Source of the DNA: Heliocidaris tuberculata
Lineage: Eukaryota > Echinodermata > Echinoidea > Camarodonta > Echinometridae
Assembly: GCA_025618425.1 (NCBI GenBank)
Contig: CM046832.1
Coordinates: forward strand, 23,108,359 to 23,172,358
Reading direction: 5' to 3'
Length of the DNA: 64,000 nt
In this document: piece after piece, positions 47,420 to 58,294 of the stretch
Position numbering within the stretch: the first letter of the stretch is position 1
Layout of the letters: each line of letters starts with the position of its first letter
Notes under the pieces: generated by a model
Databases searched by the model: none
What the model was told of the DNA's origin: nothing
What the model saw: only the letters and a program-made list of their open reading frames with translations
Translations under genes and position numbers: made by a program

Positions 47420-47899
47420 GGTCCTGTTACATAAATCAAACTCTTAGTTTCAGTTCCTATCCATGTGTTATTTCTAGCTTCTTTTCTTTTCTTTTTTTTT
47501 TTGGCCTTTCTTTTTTTTTTTGTAGGTACTGTATCCAATTTCCATCTTTTAAGGGTAAATTATAGTTCGAGAAATGATGAAAAACTGACATTGACATCAA
47601 ATGATTAGATGGGAAATTTTACATTGTTTTGACATTGCGTGCTATGGAATTCTGTCTGTATAAGATCACTGCACTTATGTACATGTAGATGGAATCCTTC
47701 GTATGAATTTGTTCTAAGCAGGTACTATGTAATGGTCCATCTTAATGCGATATGCAGCAACTTGAAAAACACATGTATGAAATTGTTAGAACCCCCCCCC
47801 CCTTTTTTTTGTGAAGAAAACACCAAGACCTGAAACTTTCTGAAAGTGAATATTATTGTGCTGCACTTTAGAACTAATATTATCTGATCATTCATGAAC

Positions 47900-48184
47900 T
47901 ACTGTATACGCCATATATTTCGCGGGGGTTTTATTTTTGCGAATTTTGCGAATCGCGAGTGGGTCGCGAATTTAACAACACGCCAAAATATTTCCAACAT
48001 AAGAAGTCGGTTGAATTTGTTGTCTCCTGGTCAGAAATTCACCACTTCGCTTTGCAAAAGTACATCATCACCGCTGTGTGTAGATTTGAGAATTTTCCGA
48101 CCGCGAATTCAACCACTCGCGAAATAGTCTGGTTAGTCCTATTCGCGAAAATTTATGGCCGCGAAATTTATGGCTTATACAGTA
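47900..48184. mobile_element. MITE with TACTGTATA ends and CGCGAAA arms
   Basis: It starts TACTGTATACGCCATATATT TCGCG and ends CGCGAAATTTATGGCTTATACAGTA. Several TTCGCGA words lie inside. TA flanks. Non-coding. Confidence 0.82.
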
Positions 48185-48679
48185 TATAGCTGTTACTCTT
48201 AAATATTTGTGCTGCTGTACTGTTATAATGTCAATATTTTTGTGTTGAATTCTTCTGAAATGATTTCTTTTTCTTAGCCATTGTAACGTGTGATGTCAAT
48301 CACCAAGATTTTTTTTTTTTTAAGAAGTACTGTATTTATGTATGAATTTAGATTTTATTTTTTTGTGAAATTCTTTCTGTTATTACCATGGTTGTTTTTG
48401 TGAAATTTTTGAAAGTAATATTTTAATACAACAAGGAGAATGAAACCCTTGGGAAATATCCATAAAGATGCTCCTTGTCTTTTTGTGAACTCAACATATG
48501 TTGTGTCAAATACATTTTCCCATGATATATCTTGAGCTAAGAAGGAGACAAGCTGCACCTTTAGAGATAATGGGGAAAATATGAAATTTTGTGTACAAAA
48601 CATATGGAGAGTTGTACTACTAAACCTGTCACTTTGAAGCAACTTTGCCAATTTGAGGATCACCATACAAAGTAAATTG

Positions 48680-48806
48680 AGACTTTTCAAACTTTCATAA
48701 CTTTCTCATTTCGTAACCAATTTTGATGGAACTTTTTTTTAATTGCTTCTCTCTATCCTCTCTTTTCATTAAAATTGATTTTCTCCAGGGTTTCAGTCTC
48801 CTTTAA
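48680..48806. mobile_element. Right end of a third MITE family (H) carrying the shared box
   Basis: It ends CAGTCTCCTTTAA (TTAA at 48803-48806). The reverse-complement motif TCAAACTTTCATAACTTTCT to GATGGAACTT lies at 48687-48735, 71 nt from the TTAA. The left end was not found. Confidence 0.55.
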
Positions 48807-49875
48807 TGTATAGTCTGATAGTATTTGCAAGGAGTATGACTATGTCATATAACCACACAAGAAACTGCCACAATATTAGCAAAAACCGCTCATATATTCA
48901 GGGTAATATGCATCGACACAAGCAGGAAGCAAGGAATCCAGTTATTGTGGGGTTTGTTTGTTTTTAGTATGACATACCAGAATAATAATGTAAGAATTGA
49001 AGAGAGAAATCATCTCATCTTGGGAAAGAATGTTTACTTATTATAGTAATATATTTCCAAAATTATAATTATTCCCAAATGTTGCTATAATCTAATGTGC
49101 ATACATAGATACTTGAGATAATAGCTCATTTACATAATTATTGTTATACTATTTTTTTTTTTTAACTGAAGAAATTTGGTTGCAAGAAACTGTTGATTTT
49201 TTTATCAAATTTGAAATAAAGAACTGTTTGATAAATTACTATTCCACTATCGGCGATATTGTTTTGCAGTGAAATGAATGAAATCTCCTCCTACATTAGG
49301 TGAAAGTCTAAATATAGCAGGACAAATTTTGAAAAAAAAATTAAGTTATTATTGACCATGATTATGAACAAGCCAAACATATTGATATCAGGTATTATAT
49401 ATGTGATTTCCTGTATGTAAAATAGATATTTTTATATGAAGAACATGAATTATTTATTTGAAGTGAAATACAATGTTTACTGATCTGTACATAATTATTA
49501 GTCGTAAACTAGAACAGTAGAATATATTTTGTGCTGTGCAAATATTAAAAGATAAAAAAGTAATACAAATACAATATTTGTTTCAAATGTGTGATAATAT
49601 TTGATATATACTTAGCTATGTCTGATTGTCAAACTCAAATATCCATTTTGGATGGATTTTAACAGATATCTTTAAAATAAAATATCGTGCCATTTTAAGT
49701 AAGGGACATGTATAATTTATGAGAAGGAAAGTGTAGTGGGGGGAGGGGGGTAAAATGAGAAAGTTCTGGGGGAAATATCTATATTTTATGAGGAGCTGAG
49801 AAAGAGAATAATGACAGGCTCAATCATTATTCTACAAGTTATAATTTGTCAGGCTATTCTATCTTGTTTGTCCTG
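48807..49875. other. Non-coding, nothing recognised
   Basis: AT-rich with a G-rich patch near 49737-49750. No supported frames. Confidence 0.45.
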
Positions 49876-50020
49876 GAGCCCGTGGCACAAAACTTGCGTT
49901 TAATCCCAACTCCGAAAAATCAAACGCGAGTCCTTAATGCGCACTTCTGATTGGCTGAAAATAAAGTAGCGTTTGATTTTCCTGAGTTGCGTTCAAACGC
50001 AAGTTTTGTGCAACGGGCCC
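49876..50020. mobile_element. Short palindromic element, CTG-flanked, copy 2
   Basis: 145 bp, opposite orientation to 27546-27687. The ends are GAGCCCGTGGCACAAAACTT and CAAGTTTTGTGCAACGGGCCC. CTG lies on both sides (49873-49875, 50021-50023). Confidence 0.87.
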
Positions 50021-50256
50021 CTGAAGAATCTCTTTTATTGCGTGAGAAAAGAAAAAAAATGGTGCTCTCGTAATGAGGATGAGAAGATTAACAGACTGAA
50101 TATTATGAGGGGTCTCTGTGAGGGAAACACCCCCAGCTGATTCACGATCCAAGAGACCTACCGTACAGCCCATGCACGGACAAACCATATATCTTGGTCT
50201 CATCATGAACCATCAGCGAATTTCACCAGAATGCCCACGAGACCGATGTCGGTCTT

Positions 50257-51331
50257 GTAAATTGTCGGAAGGCTCCCATAATGTCAGTAAATTGTCGGAA
50301 GGTTCCCATAATGTCAGTAAATTGTCGGAAGGTTCCCATAATGTCAGTAAATTGTCGGAAGGTTCCCATAATGTCAGAAAAATTGTCGGAAGGCTCCCAT
50401 AATGTCAGTAAATTGTCGGAAGGTTCCCATAATGTCAGTAAATTGTCGGAAGGTTCCCATGATGTCAGTAAATTGTCGGAAGGTTCCAATATTAATATGT
50501 CAGTAAACTGTCGGAAGGCTCCCATAATGTCAGTAAATTGTCGGAAGGCTCCCATAATGTCAGTAAATTGTCGGAAGGTTCCCATAATGTCAGTAAATTG
50601 TCGGAAGGTTCCCATAATGTCAGTAAATTGTCGGAAGGCTCCCATAATGTCAGTAAATTGTCGGAAGGCTCCCATAATGTCAGTAAATTGTCGGAAGGTT
50701 CCCATAATGTCAGTAAATTGTCGGAAGGTTCCCATAATGTCAGTAAATTGTCGGAAGGCTCCCATAATGTCAGTAAATTGTCGGAAGGCTCCCATAATGT
50801 CAGTAAATTGTCGGAAGGTTCCCATAAATGTCAGTTAATTGTCGGAAGGTTCCCATAATGTCATATTGTCGGAATAATGTCAGTAAATTGTCGGAAGGCT
50901 CCCATAATGTCAGTAAATTGTCGGAAGGTTCCCATAATGTCAGTAAATTGTCGGAAGGTTCCCATAATGTCAGTAAATTGTCGGAAGGCTCCCATAATGT
51001 CAGTAAATTGTCGGAAGGCTCCCATAATGTCAGTAAATTGTCGGAAGGCTCCCATAATGTCAGTAAATTGTCGGAAGGCTCCCATAATGTCAGTAAATTG
51101 TCGGAAGGCTCCCATAATGTCAGTAAATTGTCGGAAGGCTCCCATAATGTCAGTAAATTGTCGGAAGGCTCCCATAATGTCATTAAATTGTCGGAAGGTT
51201 CCCATAATGTCAGTAAATTGTCGGAAGGTTCCCATAATGTCAGTAAATTGTCGGAAGGCTCCCATAATGTCATTAAATTGTCGGAAGGCTCCCGTAATGT
51301 CAGTAAATTGTCGGAAGGCTCCCATAATGTC
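50257..51331. repeat. Minisatellite, 30-bp unit, about 36 copies
   Basis: The unit is GTCAGTAAATTGTCGGAAGG then (C/T)TCCCATAAT. Most copies are identical apart from one C/T position. Three irregular units occur (about 50372, 50490, 50850-50876). The unit length of 30 with no stop in several frames creates long spurious frames on both strands. No gene is implied. Confidence 0.97.
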
Positions 51332-51388
51332 GCAGGCTGTCACTATCTTCAGCGATCGGTCATTAAACTGGACTGGCGGTCTTGTGGG

Positions 51389-51979
51389 CAGGGGCGTCGA
51401 ATCTTGGGGGGAGCAGGGGCCCAAAGATTAAAATATTGGGGGGCAAACATATCGTTTTGCCCCCACCCACCCCCTAAAATCCAGAGGTATAAAATGAATT
51501 CTTTTAACTGTTGCAAAACTCGGGAAATGAGACCTTCCAAACCAGTGGCAGATCCAGGATTTCTTGAGGGAGGGGGCTCAATATTCTCAAAAATTTTGAC
51601 AAGCGAAAAAAGAAGGTCCTCATGCATTTTTGGGCCCCTTTTATACTCAAAAAATTTCTGAAAAGCAAAAAAAAAAAAAAAAAAAAAAAAAGGTCCTGAG
51701 CATTTTTGGGCCCCTCTTTGGTTCCAGGGGAGGGGGCCCGGGCCCCAGGGCCCCCCCCCCCCCCCCTGGATCCGCCACTGTTCCAAACAATGAAATACAA
51801 AAGTTATTGCACGATCAGACTTCAATTTTGCCGCGCGCTTCAGTCTCGCGCAAGTTCTCTAATTTTCCCTGCTTCATGTAACCGTGGAGGAGAAGATGGC
51901 AATTAAGAGGTGTTAAAGAAATAATAAAGGATATCATATACCTGTCTTGCCCCCCAATCCGAAAAACGGATCGACGCCC
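51389..51979. mobile_element. hAT-like element F copy 2, split by a hAT MITE
   Basis: It starts CAGGGGCGTCGAATCTTGG. Like copy 1 (17962) it runs through GGGGGGCAAACATATCG, AACTCGGGAAAT and CACGATCAGACTTCA to CCGAAAAACGGATCGACGCC. It is interrupted at 51543-51780. The right terminus is degraded (CCCACGG where CCCCTG is expected). Confidence 0.75.
51543..51780. mobile_element. hAT MITE inserted in element F, perfect 8-bp duplication
   Basis: 238 bp with ends CAGTGGCAGATCCAGG and CCTGGATCCGCCACTG. TTCCAAAC is duplicated at 51535-51542 and 51781-51788. The uninterrupted copy of F near 18115 shows a single TTCCAAAC, confirming the duplication. Confidence 0.95.
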
Positions 51980-52584
51980 ACGGCCTGCTTGCGGGTTGTT
52001 GGCAGGTTAGTGAGGTGGGCCGCTGTTGCCTGTGGGTTGTGAAATGAAATTATATACTTTGGGGATTCTTTTTATAATTTCCAGTATCTTGCATTGTTTC
52101 TAAGAATTATTGGCAATTATAATAGGAACTGGTCCCCCCCCCCCGGGGGGGGGGGTCTCATTGAGGCCTGTACATTATTCTGAGTACACAAAAACGGATA
52201 AAAGGGGTACTTTTCAGCATTAGGCGCGTAACCCGGGTTTCAGTTTATTTCATATTTCAAATGAAATAATTGGAACATAAACAATGACCATTGCATTATT
52301 ACAATAATATTGGAACATTCAATACATTCAACAAAAGAAGAAGAAGAAAGAATACAAGTAAACATACAAAGACACAGATCAATATTTCCATAAATTGGGG
52401 AGACGAGGAATACAGTACATTATAGGGAGCCATGGGATGGATTGCGTAAGTATTTAAGAGGGATATATTAAATTTAAGTCTGGGGGGAGGTCATTCCAGA
52501 ACTACTCCTAGTGCAATCCCCGTTTAGGGTGCCTTTCAGAAAGTGATTTACGCGGATGATATGCAGGTCTCAATGAGACATGCC

Positions 52585-53125
52585 CTCCCCCCCCCCCCCC
52601 CCCCCCGAGAACTGGCCGGAAAAGTGTTATTTTGATGTAACACCTTTGATCTAATAATTCAAAGAAGGGTCTAAAGAAATAAATGAAATGGAAAATTCTA
52701 GTGGAATATCATCCCGCGGGAATCCCGTTGAGCCCCATAAGGCCCAAAACGGGGGGGGGGGGGGGGGGGAGCAGGAATATTACCCCGGGAGTACAATTTT
52801 TAAACCCCTGCAAAAAGCTTTATTCTCCATAAGGGAGCCGTGTCCGCTTGCCCCCCCCCCCCCCCCCGGGGTCCGGGAAAGTGTTATTTCGGTGTAGTAG
52901 ATACGTATTAATTAACACCTTTGATCTAATAATTCAAAGAAGGGTCTAAAGAGATGAAAGAGAAAAAAAAATCTAGTGAAATATTTTCCCTCGGGGCAAT
53001 CCCGTTGACCCCCATAAGGCCCAAAACGGGGGAGGGGGGCAGGAATTACCCCCGGAATTCAGTTTTTTTAAACCCCTGCAAAAAAAGCTTTATTCTCCAT
53101 ATAGGGAGCCGCGTCTGCTTAGAGG
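52585..53125. repeat. Tandem duplication, ~260-bp unit
   Basis: Two units share AAGTGTTATTT, AACACCTTTGATCTAATAAT, AAGAAGGGTCTAAAGA, CCCCATAAGGCCCAAAACGG and TTTATTCTCCATA...GGGAGCCG. AAGTGTTAT recurs at 52621 and 52878. Poly-C and poly-G runs mark the unit edges. Confidence 0.88.
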
Positions 53126-53232
53126 TGAGGGCTATGGGTTAGAGTATAGCGAATTCGTTATTTCGTTTTCGGATGAGGTTCCCGATTTCCCCTTATTGCG
53201 CGTAGCGCTAGCCGAGACGGGGTTTTCCCTCA

Positions 53233-53240
53233 TGACGTCA
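53233..53240. promoter_or_regulatory. TGACGTCA (CRE/ATF site) upstream of the death-domain gene
   Basis: A perfect 8-bp palindrome 150 to 165 nt upstream of the likely ATGs at 53383 and 53395, in a locally GC-rich stretch. The position suits a promoter element, but the sequence is short enough to occur by chance. Confidence 0.4.
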
Positions 53241-53382
53241 TCTTTTGTTACTACCCATCGCCATATCGCAGCTCAAGAGCTGGGTGAAAACCACAGTCAA
53301 TCCAAATCCACGTTTGCTTATGCGCTGTATACGATCATTGTACAGTAATAGAGTATTACACGCAAATCATCGCACAACAAGA

Positions 53383-53503
53383 ATGCCAGTTGCAATGGCT
53401 TTCAACCGAATGATGTATATTCGTGATATCCCAGTGCCCGTAAAGTATAAGTTGTGTGATTTCTTGGACGATTTATCGGGCTTGAGGAACTGGAGACATT
53501 TAG
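53383..53503 (+). CDS. Death-domain gene, alternative first exon a
   Basis: Encodes the first half of a death domain: MAFNRMMYIRDIPVPVKYKL, then CDFLDDLSGLRNWRHL, before donor gtatgg in phase 1. Joined to 62444-62629 the codon becomes GCG and reads NWRHLAGLLGFSNDDI, the classic death-domain helix 2-3 pattern. The start could be ATG 53383 or 53395; the frame is open back to 53245. Such domains act in Toll/IRAK and receptor signalling by homotypic binding. Later parts of the gene lie beyond the window, so the family (IRAK-like, UNC5-like or other) is open. Confidence 0.7.
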
Positions 53504-55158
53504 GTATGGAATTCATGACATTAGTCCACGAGTTATCGTAGACTAAACAAAATTTTATCTTCTGCAGATGCAGTCGAAACTAAACAGGTGCGAGTGCGAC
53601 AAGCACATTTTCAGTGTATGTACATGTAGCTCATGACTATGTCATGTGATCATTGATGTATCCCTCATTCATAACATGTACATAAGTTGTAATCATCATG
53701 TAGTCAGCTCACGTATACATGTTTGTGCCGCTCACTTCGAGAGCTGGGCCATTTTGAAAGGATCCAGGGTAACTCGGCACTACGATACGCTAGGGATATT
53801 TCGCACTCAGCGCAAAATCGAGTTTGCCATGTTAGCCAAGAGAGCTGAAATGATCGCAAATACTTGTAAGAATTTTTGCATTGAGTGATCTTTAAAACCA
53901 ACAATTTTCAGGATAAGTTGATTAGAATGTGTAAAATAGTTACTGGGGAGATAATGATAAAATTTTATGAGGTTTAACTCTACAAAACATAAAAAGCAAG
54001 ACTTTATTGAAGGTCTGTTGTGAAGCTGCGCGATGCTGAGTCTGCACTACGGCCGAGCAACCCCGATCCCCCTAGAGTTTGAGTGAATGTAGGTAACTAT
54101 ATGCTACATATGAATTACTTCTACCTAAAATTCATTCGAATGATTTTATATCCTCAAACATCTGGTCTAAAACAAAAGTCCGGAAAGCAAATATGCATGC
54201 GTCCCGTTTAAAAATGTCGCAGCCCACGAAGCACCTACTCGTTGTGTAGTTAACGAACATACGTGAGCTATGTATATATTGAGATTGTATTCAATAATAA
54301 TATGCCTAGATCAAGAGTTTCAGATTTATTTCCTTTCAGTTCTAGGTCGAAAATTGTTTATTTGTCATATTAGCCTTAAAAATGGTGATTCATATTCACT
54401 GAGTTGAAGGAAGACATTGGACTTGGTCCTTGGACTGGAGGCATGCATTGGTGCACTCACACTTATGCGAGGTTATTGGAGATAACCTCACACTCGGTAC
54501 CTCCATACTGTGAGCAATTGCCTCCCATAGGCAAGTGTGTGATATCTTGCCCATATGTGTGCAGGAGAGGAGCAAGATCACCGTCCAAAAACAGCCTGAA
54601 ATTTTCACTTGATCAAGATGATAAAGGTCCTATCAAAGGATCTGGCATGAAATTAGATATTCTATCATTCTAAAATGTAGAAGGAAGTATTTTCTCAAAA
54701 TTTTGCCAATTATATTGGTGCTTTTACCTCTTCAACTTAGAGGTCGTGACAGGCCAAAATTGACACAGCCCCATATAGTGATGGTCCCGTGAGTGGCATT
54801 GGGGGGGATCGAACAGGATGTTTATTTGACTGGTACACCTACACTTTCTACTTCTAGTTTGGACTTTGCCTTTGGTTGAATCATGTATTGATATTGCTAG
54901 ATCATCCTTTCCATATTTAGTAGATCAGTGAACCATTTCATTCAACTGTGCTACTGATTGTAAATTATCTTTCTTTATGGCTAGTTGGCTACCACTCTTC
55001 TGCTGCATGCATATCCTGGTTTATTTTGAAAAAAGAAAGATGTTGAATACACTTTATGTTCAGTGAAGTACCAGTTACAGTGCCAGGTAATTTTTAGGAG
55101 GTTGACTTTCAAAAGCTCAACAGGTTGTTGCCTGATTTCTTGTGATTTTAAATACGAC

Positions 55159-55273
55159 ATGGCTACTAAGGAAATGCCTGTGTTCTTAAGGGATAAGAAA
55201 TGTGATAATGTGAGACGGGAATTATGCCATATTCTGGATTCACATCTCCAGAAAAAGAACTGGATTGGCCTTG
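55159..55273 (+). CDS. Death-domain gene, alternative first exon b
   Basis: Encodes 38 residues from ATG: MATKEMPVFLRDKKCDNVRR then ELCHILDSHLQKKNWIGL, with donor gtaaga in phase 1. It aligns with exon a: the Leu-Cys in LCDFLDD/LCHILDS and the NW of NWRHLA/NWIGLA coincide. It would splice to the same 62444 exon in frame (NWIGLAGLLGFS). This is a duplicated exon, so either alternative promoters or mutually exclusive splicing. Confidence 0.65.
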
Positions 55274-55315
55274 GTAAGATGTTTCATCTTGTATCTGTAT
55301 TCATTGCCATCGAAT

Positions 55316-55518
55316 TACTGTAAATGTGGAATATTTTGTTGAGTGGAAATTTCACGCGGCATGAAATTTGCATAAAAATAAAAACTTGCAAATTTTTTTG
55401 AATATGTATTCTTTTGCCCATGAGTCCAGCGCATCGGCGAAATTAAAAACACGTGAAATTCACCTTACTTTGCTGAGCGAGAAAAACTTATCGCGTGAAA
55501 ATTTCCACTTTTAAAGTA
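55316..55518. mobile_element. MITE-like, TACTGTAAATGTGG ends
   Basis: The left end TACTGTAAATGTGGAATATT and right end AAATTTCCACTTTTAAAGTA are imperfect inverted repeats with CACGCGG and CGCGTG arms. It resembles the elements at 35896 and 47900. Confidence 0.65.
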
Positions 55519-55578
55519 AATACTGGCTAGTATTACAGTCAGCTTGAAGTTTAGAATATTTTTTTCTATCAGATAGTA

Positions 55579-55752
55579 TACAAATAACGCACTGTTGAGA
55601 GTGTGTTAGGGCAGGATAGTGCACAAAGTTTAGTCAGTCCACATAGTGATAATGCACGCGCCCGTAGGGCAAGTGCATTATCGCTATTGCACTGACTAAA
55701 CTGAGTGCACTTTCATGCCCTAACACACGAACAAAACAGTGCATTATTTGTC
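55579..55752. repeat. Hairpin, ~80-bp arms
   Basis: ACAAATAACGCACTGTTG to GATAATGCACGCGCCC pairs with GGGCAAGTGCATTATCGC to AACAGTGCATTATTTGTC through a loop of only a few bases (GTA). Shared wording: GTGTGTTAGGGCA and TGCCCTAACACAC, GTTTAGTCAGT and ACTGACTAAAC. Confidence 0.88.
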
Positions 55753-56823
55753 TTATAAAACGGGTCGACAATACAGAATGTCAAAATAAGGTTAACAATT
55801 AGTCAGTGATCTATTCTAGAATAGATACTAAATTAGATCTAACAAGTTGGATTTTATTTTAGGTAGAATGACGTTGCAGACCTAACGTTAGATCTCGGAA
55901 GTTAGATTTAAGTTAGTAATCTTAAACTTTGATAAAGTTACATGTAGATCATAATATCCCGAGATATCGAGCGTAGGTTATCAATTTTTGATGGGAACTT
56001 TTTTTGCACGGTGGGAAAGAATAATGCACGGTCACGTGATGTAATTTTACCAATAACATTGCCTACATTCTTGAACCCGTTTTATAATGATAGTTGGTGA
56101 ATGTTTTCAACAGTAAATTATATCGGAGGACTGTTTCAGTTTCGGTTTCAGTTTCAGTTTATTGTTTCATATTTCACATTTACAGTGCTTTTACAGTAAT
56201 AAATTATACAAACAAGATATGGTACAAACGAACATGAAATATGTTGTTAGAGAAAATAAAGAAGGTGAGTACCTCATATCTATCATTGTGTTCGACGGGG
56301 AAGCATCTCCTGTCGAAGAACTATGGGACCAAAAGGGAAGTCTATTAAAGGGAAGAGAAAGGAAGGGGAAGTCACAGAATTTTCGACATACACGGCAGCG
56401 CTTTTGTGCAACCCGACAAAATATACAAAAATTCCTAAGATCTTCTTACGAATGACTTGAGAGTGCCGTGAGTTGCACGTACGACCATCTTGCGTCAACA
56501 AAAATCGTAAGATGGCCGAAAGTCTGACGAAAGAATAACTCAAGGCATTCTTACGAAAAACGTACAAACTCTAGGGCCATTGTATAACCGAAAATCATTT
56601 CGTTTCTCAAGAAGGTCTTAAGTTGTTCTTGTGAATTAAACGTCGTTTGTAGGAACTTCAAAGAAGGCCGTAAGAATCTATGCCCCATCTACGAATCTCT
56701 ACTCCGGAATTCGTATGAACAGTGAGATTTGTACTATCGCATCATTTGTATGAACCTTTGTGACCGTAGCTTTACTCATGTTTTAAACTTTGTAGTTCAA
56801 TATTGACAACTCTGTGATTTATA

Positions 56824-58001
56824 CCGTGTTTACACATTGATTCAGCTCGCAGGTTCGACACAGCTCTCATGTTGAACCCGCCTCCAGCTCCCACAGGAGG
56901 ACAACTGTGATCGTGTTTATACATGTAATGAACTGGCGAGTTTGACCCGGCTTGTGGATCACAGACCAGAGTAAAATAAAGTCACAAATGTAGTTGATTG
57001 GCAAACCTTCCCACACTGTTTTACTTTTCCTTCATTTTTCTCTTATAATTTCTTTGTTTTTCCTTCTTTTGTTTTCTCTGTTCTTTGTTTGCTTATGTAT
57101 TTCTTTGTTCAATCTTGAGTCCTAATGAATTTCTTTGTTTTTATCTTTTTCATCTTCTTTCTTCTGTTTTCCCTTATAATTCCTAATGAATTTCTTTGTT
57201 TTCCTTCTTTCATCTTCTCTCTTATATTTTTGTTCATATATTTCTTTGTTTCCTCTTATAATTCCTAATGAATTTCTTGGTTTTTCCTTAGAACTTTCAT
57301 CTTCTCTCTCCTAATTTTATTCTTATATTTCTTTGTTCCCTCTTATAATTCCTAATGGATTTCTTTGTTTCTTTTTCCTTCTTTCATCTTCTCTCTTCTA
57401 TATTTGTTTATGTATTTCTTTGTTTCCTCTCATTTTTCCTAATGAATTTCTTTGTTTTTTCTTTTTTCATCTTCTCCCCTTCTATATTTGTTAATGTATT
57501 TCTTGGTTTCCTCTTATTACTACTAATAAAAGCTCTTTGTTTTCCTTCTTTCATCTTCTCCCTTCTATATTTGTTTCTGTATTTCTTTGTTTTATCTCAC
57601 AATTACTAATGAATATCTTTGTTTTCTGTTCTTTCATCATCTCGCTTCTATTTTTTCTTATTTATTTCTTTGTTTAATCTTAATTCTTAATGAATTTCAT
57701 TTTTTTTCATTCTCTCTCCTTCCTTTCTTATGTTTTTCTTCCTTTCTTTTTGTTTCCCCTTTCATAAATTGCTGTGTTCAATACGGATTTGTGTTTATAA
57801 ATCAAAAAAATTGCCGGGTCTGATACGACTCTCGGATCAAAACTTACATGTACCATTCTGGCTGAGCTAAAAAGGCGTGTTCGACCCAAGTCTCGAATCA
57901 CACTGATCACGTTTATTGTTTTATACATGTACATCATAAAATTGCCGTGTTCGACGCGACTCTCATGTTGAACCCACGAGTTGGATCAGTGTGTAAACGC
58001 G
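56824..58001. mobile_element. Element with GTTTACACA termini enclosing a pyrimidine minisatellite
   Basis: The left end CCGTGTTTACACATTGATTC and right end GATCAGTGTGTAAACGCG are inverted repeats of about 35 bp that include AACCC/GGGTT. ATA lies on both sides. Extra CTCATGTTGAACCC motifs repeat inside. Confidence 0.7.
57040..57765. repeat. Pyrimidine-rich degenerate tandem repeat
   Basis: Roughly 85 to 110-bp units share CCTAATGAATTTCTTTGTTT, CCTTCTTTCATCTTCTC and ATATTTGTT...TTTCTTTGTT, about seven units. The top strand is nearly all T and C. Confidence 0.85.
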
Positions 58002-58294
58002 ATAAAGGTACTCTCCATTTGTTTAATTTGAAAATGTCAAATTCTTGACTGTTGATGAAGTTGTGCATTTCATATAGGAGGGAATAATTTTCAGTAATGT
58101 TGAAGGCACAGGTTACCATGTCTTTCGAGAAAAACTGAATTATATGGAATCATAAAGTTGCGGATTTTGTAACTTCCTCTTTCTTTATCAGATTTTTTCA
58201 AATCCACTGACCTGTTAGGCTGTTTGTCTCATTTTTGTGGTTTGATTAAAATTAGCTCGAGGTCATAGTAGACTTCCCCTTCTTGTGCAATATA

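Noticed and set aside
50257..51331. Possible CRISPR array
   Set aside because: The units abut directly with no unique spacers, and the genome is eukaryotic.
50223..51661. Several long overlapping open frames (up to 277 codons) on both strands
   Set aside because: All are created by a 30-bp tandem repeat whose unit has no stop in several frames. The peptides are pure repeats in every frame, with no splice or start context.
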